From the NCBI RefSeq assembly GCF_017811815.1, contig NZ_JADKZI010000003.1, positions 1-64,000 on the forward strand: a stretch of 64,000 nucleotides of DNA, given 5' to 3'. This stretch comes from Flavonifractor sp. AGMB03687. Lineage in GTDB: Bacteria > Bacillota > Clostridia > Oscillospirales > Oscillospiraceae. Below the pieces are notes generated by a model. That model did not search any database, was not told the origin of the DNA, and worked only from the letters and a program-made list of their open reading frames with translations. Every line of letters begins with the position of its first letter. Position 1 is the stretch's first letter. Below, one piece after another: positions 32,686-42,900 of this stretch. The translations under genes and the position numbers were made by a program.

Positions 32686-33591
32686 TTAAAAGAGGTTCGG
32701 CTGCTCTACCAGGTAATGGTGGATCAGATCAATGAACCAGCGCACTGCCGGGTTGTCCGACTGCCTGCGCCAGGCCACCCCCACCTCAATGACGGGGCTG
32801 GTGCCATCCAGCGGCAAAAAAACCAGATCGGTATGCATGTACTCCCGGATGTGGTAGGGCAGGATAGCCAGGGCCTGTCCGCACTCCACTGCAAACAGCA
32901 CGTCCTCCATGGCCGGGTACTCCGCCGCCACCCGCGGGGTGAAGCCCATGTCCCGGCAGATATCCCGGAACTGCTTGTACATATAGCTGCCGCCCTCCCG
33001 GGAGAGGCAGACAAAGGGCTCGGTAGCCAGCCTGCCGTAGTCAATGGCGGTGTTGTCCAGGCAGGAGTGATTCGGTGGGCACACCAGGCAGTAAAAGTCG
33101 GCCACCAACCGGCGGCAGTGGTACTGGCTCATGCCCTGCAAATCGGACAGTACAGAGAAGGCCACGTCATAGGCCGCCTCCTCACAGCCCTTCTGCAGAT
33201 CCTCCGCCACGCCGCGCACCAGCTCCACCCGCACCTGGGGATAGCGGCTGCGGTACTCCCGCATTAGCTTGGGCAGAAAATGGCGGCAGGGGCTGTTGAG
33301 GTAGCCGATCTTCAGGGATAGGTTGTCTGTCTGCTCCGCCTGGCGCAGACGGTCCATAGCCCGCTCCTCCAGGTCCAGCATCCGCTTGGCGTCCTCCAGA
33401 AAGAGCTCTCCCGCCCGGGTCAGGGACACGTTCCGGGTGGTGCGCAGGAAGAGCTTGGCCCCCAGCTCCCGCTCCAGGGCGGAAATCTGATGGGTAATGG
33501 CGGGCTGGGTCATGTAAAACTCTCTGGCCGCCTCGGTAAAGTTCCGGTGGCGGGCTACGGAGAGAAAATAGCGCAGCTGCTCCAAATGCAT
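32686..33591 (-). CDS. LysR-family regulator of the flavonoid cluster
   Basis: 301 residues from ATG 33591. The N-terminal helix-turn-helix is typical of Lys[21 protein letters not shown] (3-22), then [21 protein letters not shown] periplasmic-binding-like effector domain follows to the C-terminus. It is divergent from the reductase operon with a 140-bp intergenic region holding a perfect 9-3-9 palindrome. By LysR convention it should activate that operon in response to a pathway compound, probably an aromatic. The longer open frame upstream crosses the operator and is rejected. Confidence 0.9.
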   Translation of the reverse strand: MHLEQLRYFLSVARHRNFTEAAREFYMTQPAITHQISALERELGAKLFLRTTRNVSLTRAGELFLEDAKRMLDLEERAMDRLRQAEQTDNLSLKIGYLNSPCRHFLPKLMREYRSRYPQVRVELVRGVAEDLQKGCEEAAYDVAFSVLSDLQGMSQYHCRRLVADFYCLVCPPNHSCLDNTAIDYGRLATEPFVCLSREGGSYMYKQFRDICRDMGFTPRVAAEYPAMEDVLFAVECGQALAILPYHIREYMHTDLVFLPLDGTSPVIEVGVAWRRQSDNPAVRWFIDLIHHYLVEQPNLF

Positions 33592-33626
33592 GGCGGTATC
33601 CGCTCCTTTCCGGATTCCATTATATA

Positions 33627-33647
33627 TTGATAAAAGTATTTTATCAA
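33627..33647. promoter_or_regulatory. LysR operator
   Basis: TTGATAAAA-GTA-TTTTATCAA, a perfect 9-3-9 inverted repeat containing the T-N11-A LysR core. It is 36 bp from the lysR start and 85 bp from the reductase start, the usual place for a site that represses lysR and activates the divergent operon. Confidence 0.75.
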
Positions 33648-33731
33648 TGGTCCAGAAAACCTGAATTTCTCTTTTTTGCACCAAGGTGTTACCATATTCA
33701 GCGTAAATTATTGTATGAAGGAGCAAGAAAC

Positions 33732-34676
33732 ATGGGTTTTCAAGTCATGGGCGTTACTGCCGGCCGTAAAGACAGCAACTGCGAGATCCTGCTCAAGGAG
33801 GCCCTGCTGGCCTGTCAGGAGATGGGCGCCGAGGTCCGTATGATCAACCTGAAGGACTACGAGCTGCTGGACTGCAACGGCTGCACCTCCTGTACCATCG
33901 GTATGTCTATGGGAAAGAATACCGGCTGCTCTCTGGCGGACAAAGATGACAAGCAGAAGATCATGGACGTGATGCTGGAGCAGGACGCGGTGATCTTCTC
34001 CGCCCCCACCTACGATCTGATGCCTTCCTCCCTGTTCCTCAAGTTCATGCACCGCAACCTGGCCTATGAATCGGCCTTCCTGACCAAGATCGGCGCCATT
34101 GCCCCCCGGGATCGGGTAGGCGGCCTGATCGCGGTGGGCGGCTCCACCCGCTCCTGGCAGTCCATGGCCCTGGAGTGCATGCAGGCCACCACCTTCACCA
34201 ACAGCTTCAAGATCGTGGACATGTACATGGCTACCCAGGTCCCCGCTCCCGCCCAGGTGCTTCTCTATGAGGAGAAGCTGGCCCGGGCCCATGAGATGGG
34301 CCAGAACATCATGAAGGCCCTGAACACCCCCGTTGCCGAGCGCAAGTGGCTGGGCGATCCCGACTACGGCTGGTGCCCCAACTGCCACTCCAATGCCCTC
34401 TGCCTGGGCGAGCCCCAGTGGAAGGGCCTGCACTACCCCATCGAGTGCGTGGTGTGCGGCGCCGGCGGCACTCTGGAGCAGACCGAGGACGGCCGCTGGA
34501 AGTTCGTCATCGCGGAAAACGGTCTGGAGCGCGACCGCACCACTGAGGAGGGCCGCGGCGTCCACTGCGATGAGATCGCCGAGACCCAGGGTGGCTTTTT
34601 CATGGACCCCGCCAAGCGCCAGCTGGTGGCCGAGCGTCTGCCCAAGTACAGAAACATCCAGTTTCCCGGTATTTAA
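33732..34676 (+). CDS. Flavodoxin-fold NAD(P)H:FMN reductase, candidate flavone reductase
   Basis: 314 residues. The N-terminal flavodoxin-like domain (1-200) opens VMGVTAGRKDSNCEILLKEA, with the FMN phosphate loop near residues 10-15 and SAPTYDLMPSSLFLKFMHRN (about 97-116). A cysteine cluster CNGCTSC lies at about 52-58. The C-terminal 100 residues hold a zinc-ribbon-like CPNCH...CVVCG pair. The flavone reductase FLR of Flavonifractor plautii, which reduces the C2-C3 bond of flavones and flavonols, is to my knowledge a flavodoxin-like enzyme. The LysR, enoate reductase and phloretin hydrolase context makes this a good FLR candidate. The family is secure; the substrate is inferred. Confidence 0.75.
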   Translation: MGFQVMGVTAGRKDSNCEILLKEALLACQEMGAEVRMINLKDYELLDCNGCTSCTIGMSMGKNTGCSLADKDDKQKIMDVMLEQDAVIFSAPTYDLMPSSLFLKFMHRNLAYESAFLTKIGAIAPRDRVGGLIAVGGSTRSWQSMALECMQATTFTNSFKIVDMYMATQVPAPAQVLLYEEKLARAHEMGQNIMKALNTPVAERKWLGDPDYGWCPNCHSNALCLGEPQWKGLHYPIECVVCGAGGTLEQTEDGRWKFVIAENGLERDRTTEEGRGVHCDEIAETQGGFFMDPAKRQLVAERLPKYRNIQFPGI

Positions 34677-34695
34677 CGAAAGGAGTCCTGTTTCC

Positions 34696-36687
34696 ATGAA
34701 ATTCGAGCATCTGTTTGCCCCCATGCAGGTGGGCAAGGTAACCTACCGTAACCGCATCGTCAGCGCCCCCATGGCCTTCGGCCTCATCGTCCAGAATCCC
34801 GAGGCCCGGGACTTCACCTACCGCAAGCTGGAGGCCAGCGCCAAGGGCGGCAACGGCTGCGTCATCGTGGGTGAGACCGACGTCAATTTCACCGACGCCG
34901 TCCGCATCCCCGGCTTCCGCCCCTTCGACTTCGCCAAGCCCGAGGAGGACATGGAGACCTTCAACGCCGTGGGTGAGTACGCCCGCCGCATCAAGCGCCA
35001 CGGTGCTGTTGCTCTGGCCGAGCTGGTCCACTGCGGCAAGGAGAAGGTGCCCTTCGGCCCCGGACAGGAGGCCATTGGCCCCATCGAGACCACCAACCTG
35101 GCCGGTGTGAAGGTCCGTCCCATGAACGAGGACGACATGGCCCGCATCGCCAACGACTTTGCGATTGCCGCCACCTACATGCAGAAGGCCGGCTTTGACG
35201 GCATCCTGATCCACGGCGGCCACGGCTTCATCTTCACCCAGTTCCTCTCCCCCCTGATGAACACCCGTACCGACAACTACGGCGGCTCTCTGGAGAACCG
35301 CGCCCGCTTCCCCCTCCAGATCCTGAAGGCCGTCCGCGAGGCGGTGGGCCCCGACTTCCTGGTGGAGCTGCGCATCGACGGCACCGACCATCAGCCCGGC
35401 GGCATCACCCCCGAGGAGACCGGCGAGTTCATCGCTATGGCCGAGCCCTACATCACCTCCGTCCATGTGACCTGCGGCATCTATGAGGAGTCCGTCAAGT
35501 CCGGCACCGAGAGCTCCATGTTCCACGCCCACGGTCTGAACATCGACAACGCCGCCATCATCAAGAAGTATACCAAGCTGCCCGTGGGCGCCGTGGGTGG
35601 CATCAACTCCCCCGAGATGTGCGACCAGGCCATCGCCGAGGGCAAGATCAACTTCGCTATCCTGGGCCGCCAGATGCTGGCCGACCCCGAGTTTGCCAAC
35701 AAGGCCCGTGAGGGCAAGGAGGATCAGATCCGCCGCTGCCTGCGCTGCTACAAGTGCTTCCCCGGCTCCCCCGAGGAGGGCTACGACGATCTGCCCTTCA
35801 CCAGCGAGGAGCTGGCCCTCTACGTGGGCCACTGCACCATCAACCCCCTGGCTCACCTGCCCTTCGACCCCGACGCTCTGGCTCCCGCCTCCAAGTGTGA
35901 GACCGTTCTCATCGTGGGCGGCGGCGTGGCCGGTATGCAGGCCGCCATCACCGCCTGTGACCGGGGCCAGAAGGTGATCCTGGCTGAGCAGGCCGACTAT
36001 CTGGGCGGTCTGCTGCGGTTCACCGACGTGGACACCGACAAGCCCGACCTGCACAACTTCAAGGATCTGCTGGTCCGCGAGGTGGAGCGCCGCGACATCG
36101 ACGTGCGCTTTAACACCACCGTCACCGCCGACAACATCGGCTCCTTCGGCGCCGACGGCGTCATCTTCGCCACCGGCTCCCTGCCCACCTGTCCTCCCGT
36201 GCCCGGCATCGAGCACGCCCACAAGGCCATGGACATGTACGACGGCAAAGTGAAGCCCGGCCACAAGATCGTCATGGTGGGCGGCGGCCTGGTGGGCTGC
36301 GAGGCCGGCCTGTTCCTCCAGAAGACCGGTCACGAGGTCACTGTGGTGGAGATGCTGGACCGGCTAGCCAATGAGTCCTTCGGTATGTACCGTGAGGCCC
36401 TCATCCTGGAGATGGAGAAGTGCGGCATGGGCATGATGCCCAAGACCCGCTGCCTGGAGATCACCCCCACCAGCGTGAAGGTGGAGAACGCCGACGGCGT
36501 CCAGACTCTGGAGGCCGACACCGTCCTCTTCGCCCTGGGCATGAAGAGCGTGGACATCTCCGCCCTGAAGGAGGCCGCCGAGGCCAAGGGTATGAAGACC
36601 TGGGTCATCGGCGACGCCATCCAGCCCGGCAAGGTGGATCAGGCCACCCGCAGCGGCTATCTGGCCGGTATCGAAGTCGGCAAGTAA
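34696..36687 (+). CDS. Enoate-reductase-type Old Yellow Enzyme (FMN, Fe-S, FAD)
   Basis: 663 residues. The N-terminal OYE barrel (1-370) has RNRIVSAPMAFG, the catalytic GFDGILIHGGHGFIFTQFLSP and NYGGSLENRARFPL. Then comes a [4Fe-4S] site CLRCYKCF with a later cysteine in HCTINP, and C-terminal FAD and NAD(P)H domains (LIVGGGVAGMQAA at about 408 and VMVGGGLVGCEAG at about 528). This is the 2-enoate reductase/BaiH layout. In Eubacterium ramulus such an enzyme reduces naringenin chalcone to phloretin. The neighbours suggest the same here. AAAGGAG lies 12 bases before the ATG. It shares the operon with the flavodoxin-like reductase. Confidence 0.88.
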   Translation: MKFEHLFAPMQVGKVTYRNRIVSAPMAFGLIVQNPEARDFTYRKLEASAKGGNGCVIVGETDVNFTDAVRIPGFRPFDFAKPEEDMETFNAVGEYARRIKRHGAVALAELVHCGKEKVPFGPGQEAIGPIETTNLAGVKVRPMNEDDMARIANDFAIAATYMQKAGFDGILIHGGHGFIFTQFLSPLMNTRTDNYGGSLENRARFPLQILKAVREAVGPDFLVELRIDGTDHQPGGITPEETGEFIAMAEPYITSVHVTCGIYEESVKSGTESSMFHAHGLNIDNAAIIKKYTKLPVGAVGGINSPEMCDQAIAEGKINFAILGRQMLADPEFANKAREGKEDQIRRCLRCYKCFPGSPEEGYDDLPFTSEELALYVGHCTINPLAHLPFDPDALAPASKCETVLIVGGGVAGMQAAITACDRGQKVILAEQADYLGGLLRFTDVDTDKPDLHNFKDLLVREVERRDIDVRFNTTVTADNIGSFGADGVIFATGSLPTCPPVPGIEHAHKAMDMYDGKVKPGHKIVMVGGGLVGCEAGLFLQKTGHEVTVVEMLDRLANESFGMYREALILEMEKCGMGMMPKTRCLEITPTSVKVENADGVQTLEADTVLFALGMKSVDISALKEAAEAKGMKTWVIGDAIQPGKVDQATRSGYLAGIEVGK

Positions 36688-36704
36688 TTTCTCTTATCAT
36701 CTTG

Positions 36705-36742
36705 TTTTCCCTTGAAAGGCAAGCCTTTCAAGGGAAAACCTT
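36705..36742 (+). terminator. Strong intercistronic hairpin before the hydrolase gene
   Basis: Perfect 15-bp stem, arms 36705-36719 and 36724-36738, tetraloop CAAG, followed by CCTTTTATCC. The U-run is short, so it is a partial terminator or an RNA-stability element that would set the ratio of reductase to hydrolase. Confidence 0.6.
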
Positions 36743-36775
36743 TTATCCTGTATTCCAAGAAAGGAAGCGATCATT

Positions 36776-37579
36776 ATGCCTGAACGCGCCCCGCTGACCG
36801 CGGAAGAGCGGGCTCTGCCCTATTCCAAATTCTATGATCTGCCCATCACCCCCATCCCGGAGGAGAAGCTGGCCGTGCTGGCCGGCGGTCCCATTGACCC
36901 CTCCCTGGCCCTGAAGATCGAGGACCGCAACGACCTGTTCCTCCCCGGCGATCTGCCCTGCGAGATTGGCTACTGTGTGATGGAGAACGGCGCCGGTTTC
37001 CTGGCCAACAGCACCTTCATGCCCGGAGTCACTCCCGAGATGTTTGACTGGTGGTTCGCCTGGCACAGCCTGGAGGACCTGCGCTATCGGATCTGGGATC
37101 CCGAGGACCACTTCTACGCCCGTCAGCAGAACCGGGAAAAGACCCTGGACCAGTCCCTCCCCATGCGGGAGCGCACCTGGGGCACCCAGCACGTGGTGCT
37201 GGAGGACATCGGCGGCGGTCCTGATCCCCTGATCCTCAACTTCCGCTACCCACACGAGATGGGCTACGATGAGTCCAAGGTGGGCACCGAGGCCTGCGCC
37301 ACCATGATGTGCGCCAACGGGCACGGCCCCGTCCCCGGTGAAGGTGTGGCCGCCATCATGACTCACTTCGTCCGCGAGGTGGAGGGCGGCATCGTGCTCC
37401 GCTCCCGGTTCTGGATCGGCTACGGCCTGGTGGACGGCCAGCTGGTGAAGCTGGTGCCCGACGGCGTGTCCGTCCCCCTGGAGATCGTCCAGGGCCTGTT
37501 CGCCCACAACCTGAAGGAGTTCGGCCATCTGGCCGCCATCCTGCCTCAGGTCTACGCCGAGAACAAGGACAACTGGTAA
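36776..37579 (+). CDS. Phloretin hydrolase / DAPG hydrolase (PhlG) family
   Basis: 267 residues matching the PhlG/Phy family. The central block GYCVMENGAGFLANSTFMPG (about 63-82) is followed by TPEMFDWWFAWHSLEDLRYR and IWDPEDHFYA, containing the His and Glu zinc ligands of PhlG; EVEGGIVLRSRFWIGYGL comes later. Phloretin hydrolase (E. ramulus) cleaves the C-C bond of phloretin to phloroglucinol and 3-(4-hydroxyphenyl)propionate; PhlG does the same to diacetylphloroglucinol. Behind an enoate-reductase-type enzyme, phloretin-like dihydrochalcones are the likely substrates. AAAGGAAG precedes the ATG. Confidence 0.85.
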   Translation: MPERAPLTAEERALPYSKFYDLPITPIPEEKLAVLAGGPIDPSLALKIEDRNDLFLPGDLPCEIGYCVMENGAGFLANSTFMPGVTPEMFDWWFAWHSLEDLRYRIWDPEDHFYARQQNREKTLDQSLPMRERTWGTQHVVLEDIGGGPDPLILNFRYPHEMGYDESKVGTEACATMMCANGHGPVPGEGVAAIMTHFVREVEGGIVLRSRFWIGYGLVDGQLVKLVPDGVSVPLEIVQGLFAHNLKEFGHLAAILPQVYAENKDNW

Positions 37580-37583
37580 TCAC

Positions 37584-37619
37584 AAAGGGCGTGCTGCCAT
37601 GCAGCACGCCCTTTCTTTA
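37584..37619. terminator. Bidirectional terminator
   Basis: Perfect 14-bp stem, arms 37584-37597 and 37601-37614, loop CAT, T-rich on the right. It overlaps the stop codon of the convergent pseudouridine synthase gene. Confidence 0.92.
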
Positions 37620-38522
37620 TTCTGCCATCAACGCAGCCATATCCCCCGGCAGGGGTACCTGCCAGTGCATGGGCTCCCCTGTGATGGGATGGGTCAGGAA
37701 CAGCTCCGCCGAATGGAGTGCGGGCCGACCGATCAGGTTTTTGTCCTCTCGCCCATAGAGGAAATCCCCGGTCAGGGGACAGCCCAGATGGGCCATGTGG
37801 ACCCGGATCTGGTGGGTGCGCCCGGTCTCCAGCTCCAGTTCCACCAGAGCCCGGCCATCGGCGGTCTGGACCACCCGGTAGCGGGTAGCGGCCTGCTGCC
37901 CCGCCGGGTCCACCTGCCGCTCCACCAGAGAGCCCGGCACACGGCCGATAGGGGCGTCCACCCGCCCCTGCCGCGGCTGGGGTACCCCGTCACACACTGC
38001 CAGATAGATCCGCCGGAATTGGGGGGTGTGGAGCTGCCCCTTCAGCTTCTCCTGGGCCACCGGATGCTTGGCGATCACCAGCAGACCGGAGGTCCCCTTG
38101 TCCAGCCGCTGCACCGGGTGGACACCGCTGCTGTCCCCCCGCTGCTGAAGATACCAGGCGATGTGGTTGCACAGGGTATCCGTCCCGTTGCCCGGCCCCG
38201 GATGGACCAGCACACCAGGGACCTTGTTGACCACCAGCAGATCCCCGTCCTCATAGACTACATCCACCGGTCCCAGTGTGGGGGTGGGCCGCTCTGTGTG
38301 CGCCGGGTCGGCCACCCGGACGGTGAGGGTCTGGCCCGCCGTCACCCGCTGGCCGGTAATGGCCCGGACGCCGTCCAGCAGGATGCCGTCCTCCAGCCAC
38401 TTGATCCGCTTGATGACGGTGCCCGACAACCCCAGCTCCCGCCGCAGCAGGGTGTCGATCTTTTCGCCCTCCCACGCCGCTGCTACCGTCAGCGTCAGCC
38501 GTCTGCCCTCTTTTCCGGTCAT
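37617..38522 (-). CDS. RluA-family pseudouridine synthase
   Basis: 301 residues from ATG 38522. An N-terminal S4-like RNA-binding part (about 15-75) is followed by the catalytic domain with the signature VQRLDKGTSGLLVIAK (about 136-151, catalytic Asp) and ETGRTHQIRVHMAHLGCPLTGD-type motif (ETGRTHQIRVH, then GCPLTGD). It converts uridine to pseudouridine in 23S rRNA or another RNA; the RluD/YlyB branch is most likely. AAAGGAGGG sits eight bases before the chosen ATG; the longer frame lacks a ribosome binding site. Confidence 0.9.
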   Translation of the reverse strand: MTGKEGRRLTLTVAAAWEGEKIDTLLRRELGLSGTVIKRIKWLEDGILLDGVRAITGQRVTAGQTLTVRVADPAHTERPTPTLGPVDVVYEDGDLLVVNKVPGVLVHPGPGNGTDTLCNHIAWYLQQRGDSSGVHPVQRLDKGTSGLLVIAKHPVAQEKLKGQLHTPQFRRIYLAVCDGVPQPRQGRVDAPIGRVPGSLVERQVDPAGQQAATRYRVVQTADGRALVELELETGRTHQIRVHMAHLGCPLTGDFLYGREDKNLIGRPALHSAELFLTHPITGEPMHWQVPLPGDMAALMAE

Positions 38523-38547
38523 AGTCCGCCCTCCTTTTCTGTTTTTC

Positions 38548-38598
38548 AGTATAGCATGGCCATCTGTGCTTTTCAAACCACGGATTTTGTTGTATAAT
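38548..38598. promoter_or_regulatory. Divergent promoters of the RluA and HemW genes
   Basis: Leftward: TTGAAA at 38576-38571, 17 bp, TATACT at 38553-38548 with an extended TGC. Rightward: TTTTCA at 38570-38575, 17 bp, TATAAT at 38593-38598. The two -35 elements overlap, so the promoters probably compete. Confidence 0.65.
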
Positions 38599-38682
38599 AA
38601 GGGTTACTGTTTTAGCTGAGGCTCAATCGCGGATGCCTTTGTATCCCGATTGCCGTACCCTTCAGGAAGCGAGGCACCGTCT

Positions 38683-39882
38683 ATGGCAGATAAGCTGGGC
38701 ATCTACATCCACATTCCCTTTTGCCGCAGCAAGTGCGACTACTGCGACTTTTACTCTCTGGCCGGTCAGGAGGGGCGGATGGACGACTACCAGAAGGCCT
38801 TAATCACCCACATGAAGGAAACCGCCCCCCAGACCCGGGGCTTGCAGATCGACACCGTCTATTTCGGCGGCGGTACCCCCAGCTTCTATGGGGAGAAGCG
38901 TTTGCGGGAGCTGCTGCGGCTCATTTCCAAGCGGTTTGATCTGGCCAAGGACGCTGAGATCACCGTGGAGTGCAACCCGGACAGCGTGGACCTGAAAATG
39001 CTCCAGGCCCTCCGGCGGGCGGGTGTGAACCGGCTGTCCCTGGGAGTCCAGTCGGCCTGCGACCAGGAGCTGCAGTGCCTGCACCGGCCCCATACCTTTG
39101 AACAGGCCGTGGAGGCGGTAAAGGCCGCCCGGGCGGCCAAGTTCCAGAACATCAGCCTGGATCTGATCTACGGCCTGCCCGGCCAGACCATGGAGGGCTG
39201 GCAGAACACGGTAGAGCAGGTGCTGGCCCTAAAGCCGGAGCACCTGAGCTGCTATGGGCTGAAGGTGGAGCCGGGCACACTCCTGGACTACCGGGTCTCC
39301 CGGGGCGAGCAACTGCCTGACGACGACGACCAGGCCGACATGTACCTGTGGACGGTGGACCGCCTGGCCCAGGAGGGCTACCGCCAGTATGAGATCTCCA
39401 ATTTCGCCCGCTCGGGCTTCCAGTCCCGCCACAACCTGAAATACTGGATGGGGCACCCCTATATCAGCTTCGGCCCCGGGGCCCACTCCGACTTCGGCGG
39501 CCGCCGTTACTCTTTTGTCCAGGACCTGGAGGGCTATATCTCCGGCGTGCTGGGAGGCGGCGCCGTCATCGACGCTTCCGACCTGATCCCCAGCCGGGAG
39601 CGGGGCAGCGAATATCTGATGCTCCGCCTGCGCACCACCCGCGGCATCGAGGAGTGGGAATACCGGCGGGAGTTCTTCCTCAACTTTGACCCCATCGAGC
39701 AGAAGCTGGAGGAATATGAGCGCCAGGGCTGGGCGGAGCGGCACGACCGCCGCTGGCACCTGACCCCCAAGGGCTTCCTGGTGTCCAATCAGCTCATCGG
39801 AGATCTGCTTGCCATTCAGGAGGAGGCCACGCTGGAAAAGACCCTGCCCCGTCTGCGGCAGGGCCGCCCGGAAGAAGCCTAA
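38683..39882 (+). CDS. hemW: Radical SAM heme chaperone HemW
   Basis: 399 residues. The radical SAM cluster is in YIHIPFCRSKCDYCDFYS (CxxxCxxC, about residues 8-25). YFGGGTPS (about 63-70), the ECNPDS strand, LSLGVQS and the HemN/W C-terminal domain follow. The fourth cysteine directly after the motif reads CDYCDF as in HemW; HemN proper has a longer N-terminus. HemW delivers heme to target enzymes. Older annotation calls it oxygen-independent coproporphyrinogen oxidase. The start follows GCGAGG by eight bases. Confidence 0.88.
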   Translation: MADKLGIYIHIPFCRSKCDYCDFYSLAGQEGRMDDYQKALITHMKETAPQTRGLQIDTVYFGGGTPSFYGEKRLRELLRLISKRFDLAKDAEITVECNPDSVDLKMLQALRRAGVNRLSLGVQSACDQELQCLHRPHTFEQAVEAVKAARAAKFQNISLDLIYGLPGQTMEGWQNTVEQVLALKPEHLSCYGLKVEPGTLLDYRVSRGEQLPDDDDQADMYLWTVDRLAQEGYRQYEISNFARSGFQSRHNLKYWMGHPYISFGPGAHSDFGGRRYSFVQDLEGYISGVLGGGAVIDASDLIPSRERGSEYLMLRLRTTRGIEEWEYRREFFLNFDPIEQKLEEYERQGWAERHDRRWHLTPKGFLVSNQLIGDLLAIQEEATLEKTLPRLRQGRPEEA

Positions 39883-39901
39883 TCATTGCTGTATCCACAG
39901 G

Positions 39902-39940
39902 AAAAGCCGCCGCTGGTTTACAAGCGGCGGCTTTTGTGTT
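39902..39940 (+). terminator. Terminator of hemW
   Basis: Perfect 13-bp stem, arms 39902-39914 and 39923-39935, followed by a T-rich stretch. Confidence 0.9.
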
Positions 39941-39992
39941 AACATAACGTATGTATCTACCCGTAAACCGACTTGACTTCAGGAGGACGATC

Positions 39993-42900
39993 ATGAAGCA
40001 TTTTATCCGGCGAGGCGCCGCACTGGGTCTGGCTCTGGCCCTGACCGTTACCGCGGCGTCCGCCTCCTATGCCCTGGGCTGGGACGTGCACACCGGCCAG
40101 GTCCCGCTGTCTCAGGGCGCCACCCTGGGCAAAAATATTTTCTGGAGTGACAGCTACTCCGATTTGCGCCATGAGTACTACATATCCTACAGCCCCAATG
40201 AGAATGTGGTACCTACTGTGGCCTACGGCGACAAGGTACTCAACCGCCAGTCCCTGTCTACCATGGCCAAGAGCCTGGAAAATCAGGGCAAGCGGGTGGT
40301 CTCCGGCATCAACGGCGACTGGTATGTGCTGAGCACCGGCTCCACCGTGGGCCTGCTGGTCACCGACGGCGTGGTGCGGGCCACCCCCTACTACAACAAC
40401 GCCTGGGCTGTGGGTTTCAATGAGGACGGCACCGCCTTCATCGGCCAGCCCGCCCTCTCCACCACCGTCACCTTCGGCGGCCAGACCTTCAAGCTCAGCG
40501 GCGCCATCAACAAGGTGCGCAAGACCACCGCCAGCGATGCCAGCGGCGGTTTGACCCTGCTCACCTCCGACTTTGCCACCACCACCCAGAACACCGAAGC
40601 CGGTGTGGACGTGATCCTGGCCCCGGTGGACGACGGGGTCAGCGCCACCCAGCCCACCATCGGTCAGCAGGTCCAGTACCAGGTGGAGCAGGTGCTGGAA
40701 TCCACCGGCAGCATCGCCATTCCCGAGGGGAAGGCGGTGCTCACCATGAACGCCAAGGATAACGCCGACACTCTGGCTAAGCTCCGGGCACTCCAGCCCG
40801 GCGACACCGTGACCCTGTCCATCACCAGCACCGACGAGCGCTGGAACAACGTGGACCAGGCCATCGGCGGCACCTACAAGATCGTCTCTGACGGCCAAGT
40901 CAACTCCGGCCTGCCCTCAGAGCGTACCGCCTGGACAGCGGTGGGCGTCAAAGCTGACAGCTCCGCCATCTTCTACACCATCGACGGCAAGCAGTCCGGC
41001 TACAGCGTGGGCTGCACCCTGACCCAGGTGGCCCAGCGGCTCATTGAGTTGGGCTGTGTGGATGCGGTGGCCATGGACGGCGGCGGCTCCACCACCATCG
41101 GCGTCACCTATCCGGAGACCGACGGCATGCAGGTCATCAACCGCCCCTCCGATGGTTCCCAGCGGGCCAACAGCACCGCCATCTTCCTGACCACCACCCT
41201 CCAGCCCACCGGCCAGCTGGACAGCTACTATGTGACGCCCACCGACTCCATGCTGCTCTCCGGCGCCACCGTCCAGCTCTCCGCTTCCGGTCTGGACACC
41301 AGCTACTACCCCACCACCGGCAATGAGGTCACCTGGTCCGTATCGGAGGGCGGCGGCACCGTGGATCAGAACGGTCTGTTCACCGCCGGCAGCCAGAGCG
41401 GCTTCTCCCAGGTCACCGCTTCCGACAGCAGAGCCTCGGGCACCGCCTACCTGACCACCGTCTCCACCCCGGACTCCATTACCATCACCAACGAGTCCAC
41501 CGGAGCCAAGGTAAGCTCCCTCAGCCTGGACCCCGGCCAGCAGATCAATCTGAAGGCCACCGCCATCTACCGCTCTCTGTCCCTCTCCGCCCAGGATACC
41601 TGCTTCACCTGGTCCCTGGACCCCTCTCTGGGCACTGTGGACGCCAACGGCGTGCTCACCGCCGCCTCCACCAGCGGCAGCGGCACCCTGACCGTGTCCG
41701 CCGGCGGCAAGAGCGTCTCCATCCCCGTGACCATCGCCGGTCACGTCAAGACTCTGGACAACTGCGAGGGCAATCTGTCCGCCTTCACCAGCACGTCTAC
41801 CGCCACCGTCTCCGGGGAGACCTCCTCCGACTACATCCACAACGGCAAGCAGAGCCTGAAGCTGTCCTATAACGCCGCCAGCGGCACCGCCTCCCTGTCC
41901 ACCTCCCTGTCCATCCCCTCCGGCGAGAGCTGGCTGGGCATGTGGGTATACGGCGACGGCTCGGGCAACACCCTGATGGCCAGCACCCTGGATTCCAGCT
42001 ACCAGGTCCAGCAGTTCCTGCTCACCAGCCTGGACTTCACCGGCTGGAAATACGTGATGGTCCAGCTGCCCACCGGCGCCACCTCCCTGCTGAGCCTGGA
42101 TGTGATCTACGGCGGCAGCAAGACCTCCGGCGCCATCTGGCTGGATCAGCTGGTCACCGCCAACCAGAAGGTCACCGACACCACCGCTTCCACGGTGAAG
42201 GTCTCCGTGAAGGGCACCCAGCTCACCGCCACCGTGCAGGATGATGTGGACGCCACCATTCCCCAGAGCCAGGTGACTCTCACCTACGACGGCACCGTCA
42301 TCACCGGCTCCTGGAATGAGGCCGCCGGTACCCTGACCGCCACCCTCCCTTCCGCTGACAACGGCTATCACCGTGCCACCGTCACCGTCTCCGACGCCAG
42401 CGGCAACCTGGGCCGGGCCTCGGCGGACATCAAGCCCGCCTCCAGCCGGACCAGCCCCTTCGCCGACATGACCGGCCACTGGGCAGAGCCCTACGCCACC
42501 TTCCTGTACGATCAGGGCGTGTCCCAGGGTACCGGCGGTTCCACTCCTCTGTATCAGCCAGACAAGAACATCACCCGGGCCGAGTTCTTCGCCCTGGTGG
42601 CCCGGTGGATGGACCTGGACCTGGCCAATTACGCCAGCGTGCAGCTGCCCTTCGCCGACACCGCCAGCATCCCCTCCTGGGCTCTGACCGAGGTCAAGGC
42701 TATGTACAGCCTGGGCATCCTCCAGGGTGCTTCCAGCGGCGGCCAGCTGCTGGCCAACCCCTCGGCCACCATTACCCGTGCCGAGGCCATGACCATCCTG
42801 GGCCGCACCCAGGCCAAGGGCTTCGCCCAGACCGATCTGACCTTCAGCGACGCCGGGCAGGTGCCCTCCTGGTCCCTCCCCTACGTCAAGACCCTGGTGG

